Source: JAMXLO01 sp963850535 (GTDB lineage: Bacteria > Pseudomonadota > Alphaproteobacteria > Acetobacterales > Acetobacteraceae). Taken from it: DNA of 64,000 nucleotides. Shown here piece by piece: positions 9,453-18,585 of the stretch; within the stretch, counting starts at the first letter, position 1; every line of letters begins with the position of its first letter. Below the pieces are notes generated by a model. It ran no database searches and was not told the DNA's origin. It worked only from the letters and a program-made list of their open reading frames with translations. A program made the translations under genes and the position numbers. The DNA lies in the NCBI GenBank assembly GCA_963850535.1, contig CAWKMC010000006.1, positions 100,389-164,388 on the forward strand. The letters are read 5' to 3'.

Positions 9453-10334
9453 TCAGCCGCCCGAGGCTAACATCGGAAGGTGCTCGGCGATATAGGGCGG
9501 CAGTTTGAAGGCGCTCACGTGAATGTCTGGCGTCCAGTAGCGCGTGGTTCCGAGGATCCCAGATGCGATGGCGCGCGCGCGTATCGTATCGACACTTGCC
9601 AGCGTGAGCGAGGCGTCCTTCGCCGCCCAGCCCAGCGTCATTGATCCGCCCACATAGGTCGGCACCGCCGCGACATAAGCGGTGACATGCGGGAAGAACT
9701 TTGCCCGGCGCGCGCTGGTTTCGCGCAGTTCGTCGGCCTGCATGAACGGCACGCCACATTGATTCACCACCAAGCCACGCGCGCTGAGTATGCGCGCACA
9801 GTTCGCATAGAAGTCGTCGGTGAACAGCACTTCGCCGACACCGACCGGGTCGGTAGAATCGACGATGATTATATCGAACGCTGCGTCCGGCGCGCGCTTC
9901 ACGTAGTCGATACCGTCACCGACGATCACCTCGGCACGCGGATCGTTCCATGCATCTCCGCCAATTTCCGGCAGAAACTGCTTGGCCAGGCGGATCACCT
10001 CGCCGTCGATCTCGGCCATTACCGCGTGCGTTACGCCGGGATGCTGCAGCACGCGGCGCAGCACACCGCCATCGCCGGCGCCAATGATCAGCACATTCGT
10101 CGCCGCGCCATGCGCCAGCAACGGAACATGGGTCAGCATCTCTTGGTAGACGAACTCATCGCGCTCGGTGATCTGAATGACGCCGTCCAGCACCATGACA
10201 CGGCCATGCGAGAAGCTCTCGAACAGCACGATATCCTGAAAGGCGCTTTGCACGTGCGCGAGCTCACGCTTCACCAGAAAACGCTGGCCCCAATCCGGGT
10301 ACAGCGTCTCATTCATCCAAATGTCGGTCGCCAC
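9453..10334 (-). CDS. speE: Polyamine aminopropyltransferase (spermidine synthase)
   Basis: Transfers an aminopropyl group from decarboxylated S-adenosylmethionine to putrescine to make spermidine. The 293-residue protein has the N-terminal beta-domain (ETLYPDWGQRF) and the Rossmann domain motifs VLIIGAGDGGVLRRVLQHP, IIVDSTDPVG and GLVVNQCG. It begins one base after the stop of speD, which makes its substrate, so the pair is translationally linked. The start used is GTG at 10334; an ATG at 10316 with GGTGG upstream would shorten it by six residues without touching conserved sequence. Confidence 0.95.
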   Translation of the reverse strand: MATDIWMNETLYPDWGQRFLVKRELAHVQSAFQDIVLFESFSHGRVMVLDGVIQITERDEFVYQEMLTHVPLLAHGAATNVLIIGAGDGGVLRRVLQHPGVTHAVMAEIDGEVIRLAKQFLPEIGGDAWNDPRAEVIVGDGIDYVKRAPDAAFDIIIVDSTDPVGVGEVLFTDDFYANCARILSARGLVVNQCGVPFMQADELRETSARRAKFFPHVTAYVAAVPTYVGGSMTLGWAAKDASLTLASVDTIRARAIASGILGTTRYWTPDIHVSAFKLPPYIAEHLPMLASGG

Positions 10335-10335
10335 C

Positions 10336-10764
10336 TTACGGGATCAGGCCGCGCCGCTGTTCGGAGAGCAGGATCGACCGCGGCGCGAAGACCTCCTTCA
10401 GCACCGGCAATGAATGGTACGGGTTGCACCCACCACACATGAAGATGTCGACCGCCGCGAAGTTACGCTCAGGCCACGTATGGATAGAGATGTGGCTTTC
10501 GGCCAGCACCAGAACGCCGCTCACGCCGCCATCGGGCCCGAAGTGGTGGAAGTGGCTGTGCAGGATCGTCGCGTTGGCCGCTTCCGCAGCGTCACGCAAT
10601 GCGCAGTCGATCAACTCGGGATCCGTGAGATTGCTCGCGTCCCACAGATCCAGCAGCAAATGAGTGCCGGCGAACTTCACGCCGTCCTTCTCGACGAAAT
10701 AGTCTTTCTGCTCGACTTCGTGCGGAGCGTGGGAGACCATCCCCAGCGGGCTGAGTGCGTCCAT
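10336..10764 (-). CDS. speD: S-adenosylmethionine decarboxylase proenzyme
   Basis: A pyruvoyl-dependent decarboxylase of the short bacterial class (142 residues). The self-cleavage site is visible as LAESHISIHTWPE: the serine after ESHI becomes the pyruvoyl group and the chain splits into small beta and larger alpha parts. A conserved His and Cys region follows (DIFMCGGCNPYHSLPVLKE). The enzyme supplies decarboxylated AdoMet to SpeE immediately downstream. The gene follows the flagellar operon on the same strand after about 140 bases, a gap large enough for its own promoter. Confidence 0.95.
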   Translation of the reverse strand: MDALSPLGMVSHAPHEVEQKDYFVEKDGVKFAGTHLLLDLWDASNLTDPELIDCALRDAAEAANATILHSHFHHFGPDGGVSGVLVLAESHISIHTWPERNFAAVDIFMCGGCNPYHSLPVLKEVFAPRSILLSEQRRGLIP

Positions 10765-10902
10765 TGCGTACCCTGTTCCTACCAGCAGACAGCCTGTTGA
10801 ACGGGCGCGTCCCGCATCCGTTCTCTCGGGCCAAGGTCGCCGAAGATGGGCAAAGGGGGGCCAGCATGCAAGAGGCCAAATTCGCTGAGGGCCTGTCTAC
10901 TT

Positions 10903-13897
10903 CTACGGGGTCCCACCGGCGGGCGACTGCAGCGCCTTCAGCTGTCCCGGCAGACGGCCCGCCAGCGTCGCTTCCTGGCCGGAGCGTTTGAGGTCGGTTG
11001 TGCTGCGCACCGGATCCGCGGTGAGCAGCCGGAACATGTCGGCCAACGGACCTGAATCCATCCGGGGCCCTTCGTGCTCACGGAGCACCGCAAGCGCTGC
11101 ATCATCACCCGCGCGTGCAGTGGCGGTCGCCAGGCGTAGCAATGCCCGCCGCTGCACGTCGTTCAGCTTGCCCACGGGGGGCACGATCCTCCCAACGTAG
11201 GCGGCAAGCGCCTTTTGTGCCGCGGGCCAGTCGTTTGCGTGCTCCAGGATTGTTGCCCGAGCCTCATCGGCCGCCGCATTGTCTTGTCTGTTGAGAGCGG
11301 CGAGCGCTCGCTCCGTATCGCCGCGGCGCGCGTTGGCTTCGGCTGTCAATAGGGTGCGGTGTTGGGCGAGCTCATCGGGCAGGTTCGGAGCGTCGGAGGC
11401 GTCGAGTGCCGTAAGCGCCTCTGCCGGATCGTTCTCTCGCAGCCGCATAGCGGCCAGCCGGGCGCCGAATCCAGCCCGCGCCGCAGGAGCATTGCTTGCC
11501 CGCATCAATTTCTCGAGCACAGGACCAGCGCGTTTGGGCAAGTCGAGCGTCAGCAGCCGGTCGGCCAATCTCGCCTGAAGAGCTTCCCCGTCCTGTCCGG
11601 TGGGAAGCAGGTCAGCGTTTTCCTCGACCAGCGACACCAGATCCAACGGCGGCAGCGTGCCCAGTGCGTCGCTGCGCAGCAGTGCCGTAAACATCTCGTG
11701 CAACTCGCCGCGAATGGTCGCCTTCTGATCTGGGAACAGCGCCTCGGTGTCTCGCAGCAGACTGAGGGCGGCGCGCCAGTTCCCGCTGCGGGCCTGCAAT
11801 TCAGCCAGACGCTCGCGCAGTGCGCGCTCCTCGTGGTCGCCACGCCACGTATAGAGCAGCCGCTCCAGTTGATCGGCCGCCTGGCGGGTGCTGATGGCGC
11901 CCGTCGCCAGGCGCAACTCGACGGCGCGTATGGCCGCGCGAGCATGCACCGACTGGTCGCGCGATTGCCCCAGCCGGTCGTATGCGGTTAGTGCCAATTC
12001 GTTGTCGTGCCGCGCTTCGGCAAGCATCGCACGCGCCAGGTCGAGTGATGCGTCGTTTGGTCGCGCGGCAAATAAGGCAGCCGCCGTGGCCGTCTCGCCG
12101 CCGGCAACCAGCGTTTCTGCGACCAAAGGCAGCAGGCGGTTCCGCATTTCGGAAGGGATGGAGAGTGCCAGCGGCGCGGTGGCGCCAAAGGTGGCAGCCG
12201 CCTCCGCCGAACCGGGCTGCAGCTCGGCAAGCCGCACAGCACGCCAGAACACGACGTCATCGGCGGTGGGAAGCGCCAGGTCGGTAAGCCCGTTCGCCTC
12301 TTCAGGTCGGTGCGCCAGCAATGCGGCGATCGCGGCCAACGCTCCGGTCTTCGGCGAAGCGGCCAGGTGCGGATCGTCGGCTGCGGCGAGGCGCAGGACG
12401 GAGCCGGCCTCCGCACCCAGTCCGAGCGCCATCATTGTACGAGCGACGAGCTCACGGCGCGGTCCGCGCGTCAACACGGGTGTCGCGGCCGTGGCCTGTA
12501 TCTCATTGCGCAATCGGTCAAGCAGTGCCTCGTTTGACTGGCTCGGGAAATCCAACAGTCTCGTCAGGCCGGCAGAGTGTGTGAGCTGATCGCCAATTTC
12601 GGATGCTGGGGACAGCGCGCTGGCGCCGGTAACAGCGAACCCCTGGGCGGTCGGTCGCAGCGCGATGGTATCCGCCTTGGGTTCTACCGCGATGCCCTGC
12701 CAGCTCGATAGCAAGGTGAATTCCGGCGTGCGGCGCCGAACCGGGACGCCTTGCCCGCTACTCCGTTGAGTGCCGACGAGCACAGTGGTCCCAGTATCTG
12801 GATCAACGATGCTGACAACCGCACCTGGGGCTGCTGCCTGCAGCAACAGACGGTCGTCTGCCACCACCGCCTGCATCGGTCGCAGCGGCAGTTCCGCGGT
12901 CGCGGCGGCAATGCGCCACACTCCCCCCACGCGTGAGGATGCCAATGTTACGCCAGAATCGACCGGCACCCGGATCACCGTGGCGGTCGGCAGCGTCTGC
13001 ACCACGGCCGAGCCGAATACGGCGTCGTCGTGCAGCGGAGCCATGTCTATGGTGCGTGGCTGATCCAACACGATCATAGCGACTTTGCTCAGCCGGAACA
13101 CGGCCAGTCCGAGCTGCGGATCGGCCTGTATATCCAACACGCCGTCGGAGTGACGCAGCCTCTGGTTGGGCCTTCTCAGTGGAGACAGACGCTTGAGATG
13201 GTGCGGCCGGCGCCTCGTCGGACTGTGGCGGAACAGGCTGTATTGCCGCCTGGGGCGGACCGGGAGCCCCCAGGTTTGGTGCAGTGGCGAGCTTTTCGTG
13301 ATCGGGCGCGATGGCACTTGCAGGTGGAGCTGAGGCGGGCACTCCATCCGAAGTGCTCGCTGCCGGAGCCAGCTTTGGTGTCGTGGGTGTCGCTGTCTCT
13401 GGCTTTGATGCAGCCGGCTTTCCAGTGTCGGGCTGCGCAGGTTGCGGTCTTGCCAAATCCGGCTGAGTTGACTGGCCGTTGGCTTGGACAGCTTTGGCAG
13501 TGTCTGGATTTTTAGCGATTGTGGCTTGTCCCGAAGAGGCCGGCAGTTGCGTCCCGGGATCCCGCACATCAATGACGAGCAGGTCGCCATAGCGCCAGTC
13601 GTGCATCACCGTACCCGGAGCCAAATCGAGTGTTGCCTGCCTCTCGCCGCCTTTGATGGCAACAACATTGCGCGGGATCGCGTTGGCTGGGCCAATCTTC
13701 AGGTCGCCGCTGAACTGGATCACCACATGCTGATCCTGCTGCGTCAATTGGTAATCAGTACACGGCGGGAGGGCGAACGCGATGCGGCCGTAGCCGTCGT
13801 GACTGCCAACGCGAACGACGACACTTGAGCTATCAGCAAAAGCGCCGACGGGCAGCAGCAGCGCCATCGCAGAAGCCCAGAATGTGAAAGGCCTCAT
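10903..13897 (-). CDS. AMIN-like domain/helical repeat protein of the flagellar operon (frameshifted)
   Basis: A large exported protein of about 997 residues once two frames are joined near 13147, where one extra base in a CC pair breaks the frame. It starts with a Sec signal peptide (MRPFTFWASAMALLLPVGAFA). Next comes a beta-rich AMIN-like module (VVVRVGSHDGYGRIAFALP) up to about residue 110, then a Pro/Ala/Thr-rich linker of roughly 140 residues, another beta-rich part, and a long alpha-helical half with TPR-like units rich in Ala and Leu (ALTAYDRLGQSRDQSVHARA). Its start overlaps the cheZ stop (ATGA). It is probably periplasmic and linked to the flagellum through operon context; its exact function is unknown. 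Confidence 0.75.
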
Positions 13898-14520
13898 TCG
13901 AAGCTGGCCAGCAGCTTATCTATATCCGACTGGTCCATGGCGACGGTTGGATGCTGCGGCCCATTCAGGAGCGCAGACTCTGCCGTTTCGGCGGTTGCAG
14001 CAGTCGCACCCACACGTTCGCTGGTGCCGAATGTGGCAACGATTTGAGTGACTTTTGCCTCGATCGTCTTCAGTGTCGCGACGACCTTGGTGATGCGCTG
14101 ACCGGTGATGTCCTGGAAACTGCACGCCTCGTAGATCCGGGTGGTTGCATCCTGCAGCTTCATCGCTGCCTCACCGGTGAGGCTGGTCGCCACATCGTCC
14201 AGTGTCTCGCAGCTGCTTAGAATCGCGTTCGTAGCAGTCGCGGTATGTTCGACGATGGCGTCCAGCTCGTCAGTGGCAAACGGAATGTGATTGTCGGTGA
14301 TGTCGTCGACGCGCAATGCTGCGATTTCGGCCTTGGCGCATGCGATGGTCCGACCGAGCGCCTCGACCTCGGCCAGCAGCGATGTCTCCTGCGCCGAGAG
14401 GTCACCGCTTAACGTGGACAGCACGGCGCGTACAACTTCTGCCACCAGATGTGGCTCTGATCCAGGGTGTCGACGCCTGATTTCGGCCAGACGGTCCGCC
14501 AGTTGGTCTGCCTCAGCCAT
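13894..14520 (-). CDS. cheZ: Chemotaxis protein phosphatase CheZ
   Basis: Dephosphorylates CheY-P to reset the flagellar motor signal. The protein of about 208 residues is almost all helix; the central helix carries ATTRIYEACSFQDITGQRITK, matching the family's catalytic Asp-Gln region (SFQDITGQ). The C-terminus ends SDIDKLLASFE, the amphipathic CheY-binding tail. The start chosen is ATG 14520 (MAEADQLADRL), which overlaps the cheY stop by 8 bases; a longer upstream reading would run through cheY. It is paired with its substrate gene, as expected. Confidence 0.88.
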   Translation of the reverse strand: MAEADQLADRLAEIRRRHPGSEPHLVAEVVRAVLSTLSGDLSAQETSLLAEVEALGRTIACAKAEIAALRVDDITDNHIPFATDELDAIVEHTATATNAILSSCETLDDVATSLTGEAAMKLQDATTRIYEACSFQDITGQRITKVVATLKTIEAKVTQIVATFGTSERVGATAATAETAESALLNGPQHPTVAMDQSDIDKLLASFE

Positions 14521-14899
14521 GACCCAGCACCTTCTCGATCTTGTCGCGCAGGGTTTCGGCATTGAACGGCTTGACGATGTAGTTCGATACGCCTGCCTGT
14601 TTGGCGGCGACCACGTTCTCCACCTTGCTCTCTGCCGTCACCATGATAAACGGCATGGCCTTCAACCTGGCGTCGGCACGGACTTCCTGCAACAGCTGCA
14701 GACCCGTCATTGGCACCATGTTCCAGTCACTGATCACAAGACCGAAGTTGCCGGACCGAAGTTTGGCCAGCGCCTCGGCGCCGTCTGTGGCTTCCTCAAC
14801 ATTGTTGAATTCGATCTGTTTCAGCAGGTTGCGGATGATGCGCAGCATCGTCTTGTAGTCATCGACGATCAGCACATTGATGGATTTGTCGATCGGCAT
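14513..14899 (-). CDS. cheY: Chemotaxis response regulator CheY
   Basis: A single-domain receiver (128 residues) with all key residues: acidic pair in VLIVDDYKTM, phospho-acceptor Asp in LVISDWNM, Thr in MVTAES, and Lys in YIVKPFN. There is no output domain, so it acts by binding the flagellar switch protein FliM, encoded two genes upstream. The Trp beside the phosphorylation site (SDWNM) is typical of true CheY proteins. It overlaps cheZ and follows motE by 23 bases. Confidence 0.93.
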   Translation of the reverse strand: MPIDKSINVLIVDDYKTMLRIIRNLLKQIEFNNVEEATDGAEALAKLRSGNFGLVISDWNMVPMTGLQLLQEVRADARLKAMPFIMVTAESKVENVVAAKQAGVSNYIVKPFNAETLRDKIEKVLGHG

Positions 14900-14922
14900 C
14901 GTGATTCAGCCCCTGTTCCTGC

Positions 14923-15570
14923 TCAACTGCCAGTCTGGCCGTCCCGTTGTGTACGCATCTGCGCGAGCCTGGCGGTGAGATCGCGAGCCTTATCCGGTTG
15001 CATCGCCGCCAGCACCGGCGCTGCCTTCGCCTCTTTCATGCGATCCACCACCTGTAGCAGGACCGGCATCTCGAGGTCGTTGAATATGGTCGCTGCATCA
15101 CGCGGCTTCATTGCCTCGTAGAGCTTGACCAGACCCTGCCAACTCACATCTTCACGCTCTTTGCGCGCGGCCTCGAGCACTTCGAGCTTCTTTTGCAATG
15201 CCTGAAGCTCCGCGACGCGAGCGGTGAGCTTATGCTCAGCCGCCAGCAGCATCAACTCGCGTGCCGTGAGCGCGGCATCCCGGGCGTCCAACTCCTGCCG
15301 CCGCTGCCGGAGTTCGAGCAGCAGCGCCCGTTCGGCGTCAGTGACCGGCGGTGGGCCAGCATCCTGCGACGGTTGCGCAGCAGGCTCCGATGGAGGCTGG
15401 GTTGCTGCGGTCGAAAGCGCTGTCGGGGTTGTGCTCACGCCAGTCGAGGGGGCTGCGTCCAGCGTTGGCACAGCAGCGCGCACCAGTTCGGCAGATTTCA
15501 CCGCAAGCAAGCTGCTAAGTGCGAAGATGGTGATCGGTAGCAAGCGGATCGAGCCCAGATTGATGGTCAT
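14923..15570 (-). CDS. motE: MotE-like flagellar protein (MgtE_N-type domain)
   Basis: A 215-residue protein with an N-terminal signal-anchor (IRLLPITIFALSSLLAV), a Pro/Ala-rich linker of about 50 residues, a coiled coil (RQRRQELDARDAALTAREL onward), and a C-terminal MgtE_N-like helical domain (LVKLYEAMKPRDAATIFNDL, APVLAAMQPDKARDLTARLA). This layout matches MotE, a periplasmic chaperone for the stator protein MotC in rhizobia; in Acetobacterales the same protein sits in fliL-fliM operons. It overlaps the DUF6468 stop by four bases. The flagellar role is well supported; the exact partner is inferred. Confidence 0.8.
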   Translation of the reverse strand: MTINLGSIRLLPITIFALSSLLAVKSAELVRAAVPTLDAAPSTGVSTTPTALSTAATQPPSEPAAQPSQDAGPPPVTDAERALLLELRQRRQELDARDAALTARELMLLAAEHKLTARVAELQALQKKLEVLEAARKEREDVSWQGLVKLYEAMKPRDAATIFNDLEMPVLLQVVDRMKEAKAAPVLAAMQPDKARDLTARLAQMRTQRDGQTGS

Positions 15571-15998
15571 TTGGCCATCCTCAGCGCCTTCAGCAGATCG
15601 CGCTCCGCCTGACTACGTACGCGATGTTCGGCACCGTTGGTATTCGACACCACCGTAAGGCGCGGTGCATCGGCGGCGAGGGGCCGTCCGGCGCGAATCT
15701 GCTGTTCAAGCCGGTCGGCCAGATGCTCGCCACGTTCGATCAGCAGCCCAAGGTCATCCTTCAGAGTTAAGGCCGCGTCGGTCTGGCGCGCGATCTGGAT
15801 GCCTGCTCCATCGGTTGCCGCCCGCAATCGCTCGATGCCGCGCTCGGCCTGCCGCGTGCTGTCGTTAAAGCCGGCAATCAGCTCCTGCAACTGCACGCGG
15901 TCGCGTTTCAGGACGCCAAGGGCGCGCTCGAGGCGCACAGCGTGGAACAGCGTCGCCGCAAGCAGCACAACAAGCGCGAGTTCCAGGATCCACTGCAT
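15567..15998 (-). CDS. DUF6468 domain-containing flagellar-operon membrane protein
   Basis: A 143-residue protein with one N-terminal transmembrane helix (ILELALVVLLAATLFHAVRLE) followed by a long helical coiled coil (LGVLKRDRVQLQELIAGFN, ERLRAATDGAGIQIARQTD) and a basic C-terminus. It matches DUF6468, a family found almost only in alphaproteobacterial flagellar operons beside fliM and motE. It overlaps motE by four bases (ATGA). The function is unknown; position and topology suggest a stator- or basal-body-associated inner-membrane protein. Confidence 0.8.
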   Translation of the reverse strand: MQWILELALVVLLAATLFHAVRLERALGVLKRDRVQLQELIAGFNDSTRQAERGIERLRAATDGAGIQIARQTDAALTLKDDLGLLIERGEHLADRLEQQIRAGRPLAADAPRLTVVSNTNGAEHRVRSQAERDLLKALRMAK

Positions 15999-16045
15999 AC
16001 GGCAGAGTTTCGCGCGTGAGTGTTAGGAAACTGCGAATGGGTGCG

Positions 16046-17112
16046 TCAGCGCTCTGCCAGCTGGGGGCGTGGAAGGGGACGTTCGATGCGGACCGCAATG
16101 CAGCTCTTCCGCCGCCCGACACGCCCTTCGAACAGCGGCACTGCGCCGCAGCGCACCAGCACCGGCGCACCAAGTCCGGCGTTGAGCATGATCCGATTGC
16201 CAGGCTCCAGAGCCATCACATCGGACAGCCTCATCGTCTGCTCATCCAATACTACGTCAAGTTCGACTTCGGTGTTCCACAGTTCCTCGGCCAAGTGCGT
16301 CTCCCAGATCGAAGTCGCGGCCAAATTTCTCGCCCATGAATTGCTGCAGCAGCAATTCACGAACGGGCTCCAGAGTGGCATAGGGCAACAGCAGTTCCAT
16401 CCGGCCGCCGCGATCCTCCATGTCGATTCGCAGCCGCGCGAGTACTGCTGCGTTCGAGAGACGGCTGATGGTGGCGAAACGCGGGTTCACCTCCAGGCGT
16501 TCGAAGCGGAAAGTCACGGGACAGAGTGGATCGAAGCTGGCGGACAAGTCGGACAGTACCGACTTGGATCAGGCGCTCGACCAACGTGCGTTCAATCGTG
16601 GTGTAGGGGCGGCCCTCGATGCGCATCGCCGCCGTGCCACGCCGTCCGCCGAGCAGCACATCGACGATCGAGTAAATCATTGCGGAATCGACTACCATCA
16701 GGCCGTAGTTGTCCCATTCTTCGGCCTTGAACACCGCCAGCATGGCCGGCAGTGGGATCGAATTGAGGTAATCTCCGAAGCGCAGCGACAGGATATTGTC
16801 GATGCCGACTTCCACATTGTCGGAGGTGAAGTTGCGCAAGCTGGTGGACATGATACGCACGAGCCGGTCGAACACGATCTCCAGCATCGGCAGACGCTCG
16901 TATGATACGAGGCCCGAGCTGATGATCCTTTGCATGCCGGTGCGGTTCTCACCGCCAGCCGGTCCCTCGTCGAAGCCCAGCAGGCTGTCGATCTCGGCCT
17001 GATTGAGCACTCGGGCGGGCGGGGCTGGGTTCTCGTCGCCGCCTTCGGTTTCGGCACCCCATGCCGCGGCCAATTCCTCGTCCGACTGAGGTGGACCCTG
17101 AGTGTCGCTCAT
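16046..17112 (-). CDS. fliM: Flagellar motor switch protein FliM (two frameshifts)
   Basis: FliM forms the middle ring of the switch complex and binds CheY-P. The N-terminal CheY-binding and linker segment is present (LNQAEIDSLLGFD), followed by the CheC-like middle domain (FDRLVRIMSTSLRNFTSDN, FGDYLNSIPLPAMLAVFKAE) and a C-terminal SpoA domain (TEVELDVVLDEQTMRLSDVM, PGNRIMLNAG). The gene reads in three frames; breaks lie near 16560 (after VERLIQV) and 16312 (after GEKFGRD), each explained by one extra base in a doublet. Corrected length is about 354 residues, normal for FliM. The start overlaps the fliL stop by four bases. Confidence 0.88.
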
Positions 17113-17636
17113 TGGATCAGCATCTGCGTAAACAGCACGTCGGTAATTATCGCTGGCGCCGCGGCCAGGTTGGCACGTGCGATAAGCTCCTCGCGTAGCC
17201 GATAGGTGCCTGCGGAGCCGCGCAGTTCCTGCGGTCGCATCTCGCGGATATAGGTTAAGAACAGATCTTGCAGACGTGGCATCGCCGCCTTGACCCTTTC
17301 GACATCGTGCTGCTTGCGCACCTCAAGGCGGACGGTAAGTTTCACGTAGCTGGTCCGTGGCGCGTTGTTGTTAAGATTTGTGATCAGTTCCGGCAGATCG
17401 ACATAAATCGGCTGTGATGGCGCGTCTGCCTCGGCTGTTGGCGGGTCATGTCTGATCCCGAGCAGACTCGGCACGACCCCGCTGAACCATAAGCCGCTGC
17501 CGAGACCGGCCAGCGCAACTGGTGCGCCGAACACGATCAGCCTGCGTTTGGTGCCGGACCCCGGCGCTTCGGTGACTAGTTGTTCGGGTGCGTCGTCCGG
17601 CTTCGCCGGGTCGACCGCTGGCGCGGCCTTGGCCAC
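17109..17636 (-). CDS. fliL: Flagellar basal body-associated protein FliL
   Basis: A 175-residue inner-membrane protein that associates with the stator and supports torque. It has a charged, Pro-rich cytoplasmic N-terminus, one transmembrane helix around residues 31-52 (LIVFGAPVALAGLGSGLWF), and a periplasmic stomatin-like domain (YVDLPELITNLNNN, YVKLTVRLEV, IITDVLFTQMLIQ). The start is GTG at 17636 with GGAG eight bases upstream. It is the first gene of the minus-strand flagellar/chemotaxis operon and diverges from flgF, sharing a roughly 200-base control region. Confidence 0.92.
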   Translation of the reverse strand: MAKAAPAVDPAKPDDAPEQLVTEAPGSGTKRRLIVFGAPVALAGLGSGLWFSGVVPSLLGIRHDPPTAEADAPSQPIYVDLPELITNLNNNAPRTSYVKLTVRLEVRKQHDVERVKAAMPRLQDLFLTYIREMRPQELRGSAGTYRLREELIARANLAAAPAIITDVLFTQMLIQ

Positions 17637-17807
17637 GGGCTGCTCCTTCGGCCTGCTGCGGAGGAGGATGGCAGCGAGGCGTTAAGGAAGACTTGCCCGG
17701 CAGATTCCGCCGAGTGCGGCAACAGGTGCCGGTTAACAGAGGTACAACCCTGTGTTGCGAGTTGAACGAGGTTGCTTCGTTGCTGCGTCCCTTGAAGCAC
17801 GCCTGCT

Positions 17808-17823
17808 TGGCACGCGCGTTGCT
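17808..17823 (+). promoter_or_regulatory. Sigma-54 (RpoN) -24/-12 promoter upstream of flgF
   Basis: The sequence TGGCACGCGCGTTGCT matches the sigma-54 consensus TGGCACG-N4-TTGCW at every defined base. It faces flgF, whose ATG is at 17835. Counting 12 bases from the -12 GC places the transcript start at about 17834, directly before the start codon, so the message could be leaderless or nearly so. RpoN control of flgF-type basal-body operons is known in several bacteria; an enhancer-binding activator would be needed. Confidence 0.65.
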
Positions 17824-17834
17824 TCTGGCATGGC

Positions 17835-18575
17835 ATGGACATCGTCAGCAACATCGCTCTATCGCGGCAGGCTGCGCAGCAGCGTGTCACAGAGGTAATT
17901 GCGAACAACATTGCCAACGCGAATACGCCGGGCTTCAAGGCGGAACGGGTGCAGTTCAGCGATTGGCTGATGCGGCAGAGCACAAGCGGGGTACCGCGCG
18001 GTGACCGCAACATTGTCTCCACCCAGGATCGTGCGACATGGCGCGAGCAGCAGGCCGGGACGATCACGCACACCGGCAACACCTACGATCTTGCGCTCAC
18101 CAGCAACGGTTACTTCACTGTTAAGACGCCGAATGGCCCGAAACTCACGCGCGACGGCCGCTTCGGTCTCATGCCGAACGGCACCATATCTGACGGGGCA
18201 GGCAACGCATTAATGAATAGCAACGGCCAGCCGATCGTCGTAGCGCAGACCGACACGCGGATTTCCATCGCCGGCGACGGGACGGTTTCCAGCGAGAATG
18301 GCCAGCTTGGCAAAGTCGGCATCGTCAAGCCGGCCGATCCAATGCAACTGACCGCGGAAGGCAACACGCTGTTCCGCTCCGCCTCACCTACTACGGCGAT
18401 TGCCTCACCTGGCATTGTCCAGGGGTCGATCGAGGATTCCAATGTCCAGCCCGTATTGGAGACCACGCGGATGCTGGATGGACTACGCCAGTTCCAGTTC
18501 ATCAGTCAGTTCATTCAGGCAGAAGGTGACCGACAGCAGTCGGTGATCGACAAACTACTGTCGCAGAGCAGCTAG
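17835..18575 (+). CDS. flgF: Flagellar basal-body rod protein FlgF
   Basis: Proximal rod component, secreted by the flagellar type III system. The 246-residue protein has the conserved N-terminal rod motif (VIANNIANANTPGFKAE), the central FlgE/F/G-like core (NGYFTVKTPNGPKLTRDG) and the C-terminal coiled-coil helix (VQPVLETTRMLDGLRQFQF). The start MDIVSNIALSRQ fits FlgF precisely. No clear Shine-Dalgarno precedes the ATG, which agrees with a very short leader from the sigma-54 site just upstream. First gene of flgF-flgG-flgA-flgH. Confidence 0.94.
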   Translation: MDIVSNIALSRQAAQQRVTEVIANNIANANTPGFKAERVQFSDWLMRQSTSGVPRGDRNIVSTQDRATWREQQAGTITHTGNTYDLALTSNGYFTVKTPNGPKLTRDGRFGLMPNGTISDGAGNALMNSNGQPIVVAQTDTRISIAGDGTVSSENGQLGKVGIVKPADPMQLTAEGNTLFRSASPTTAIASPGIVQGSIEDSNVQPVLETTRMLDGLRQFQFISQFIQAEGDRQQSVIDKLLSQSS

Positions 18576-18585
18576 GAGACGAGAC

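Noticed and set aside
9687..10442. 251-residue plus-strand frame
   Set aside because: Antisense of speE/speD; His/Arg-rich composition typical of shadow frames.
17637..17807. Second sigma-54 promoter facing fliL
   Set aside because: GGCAC and TTGCC occur on the minus strand but the spacing is two bases too short.
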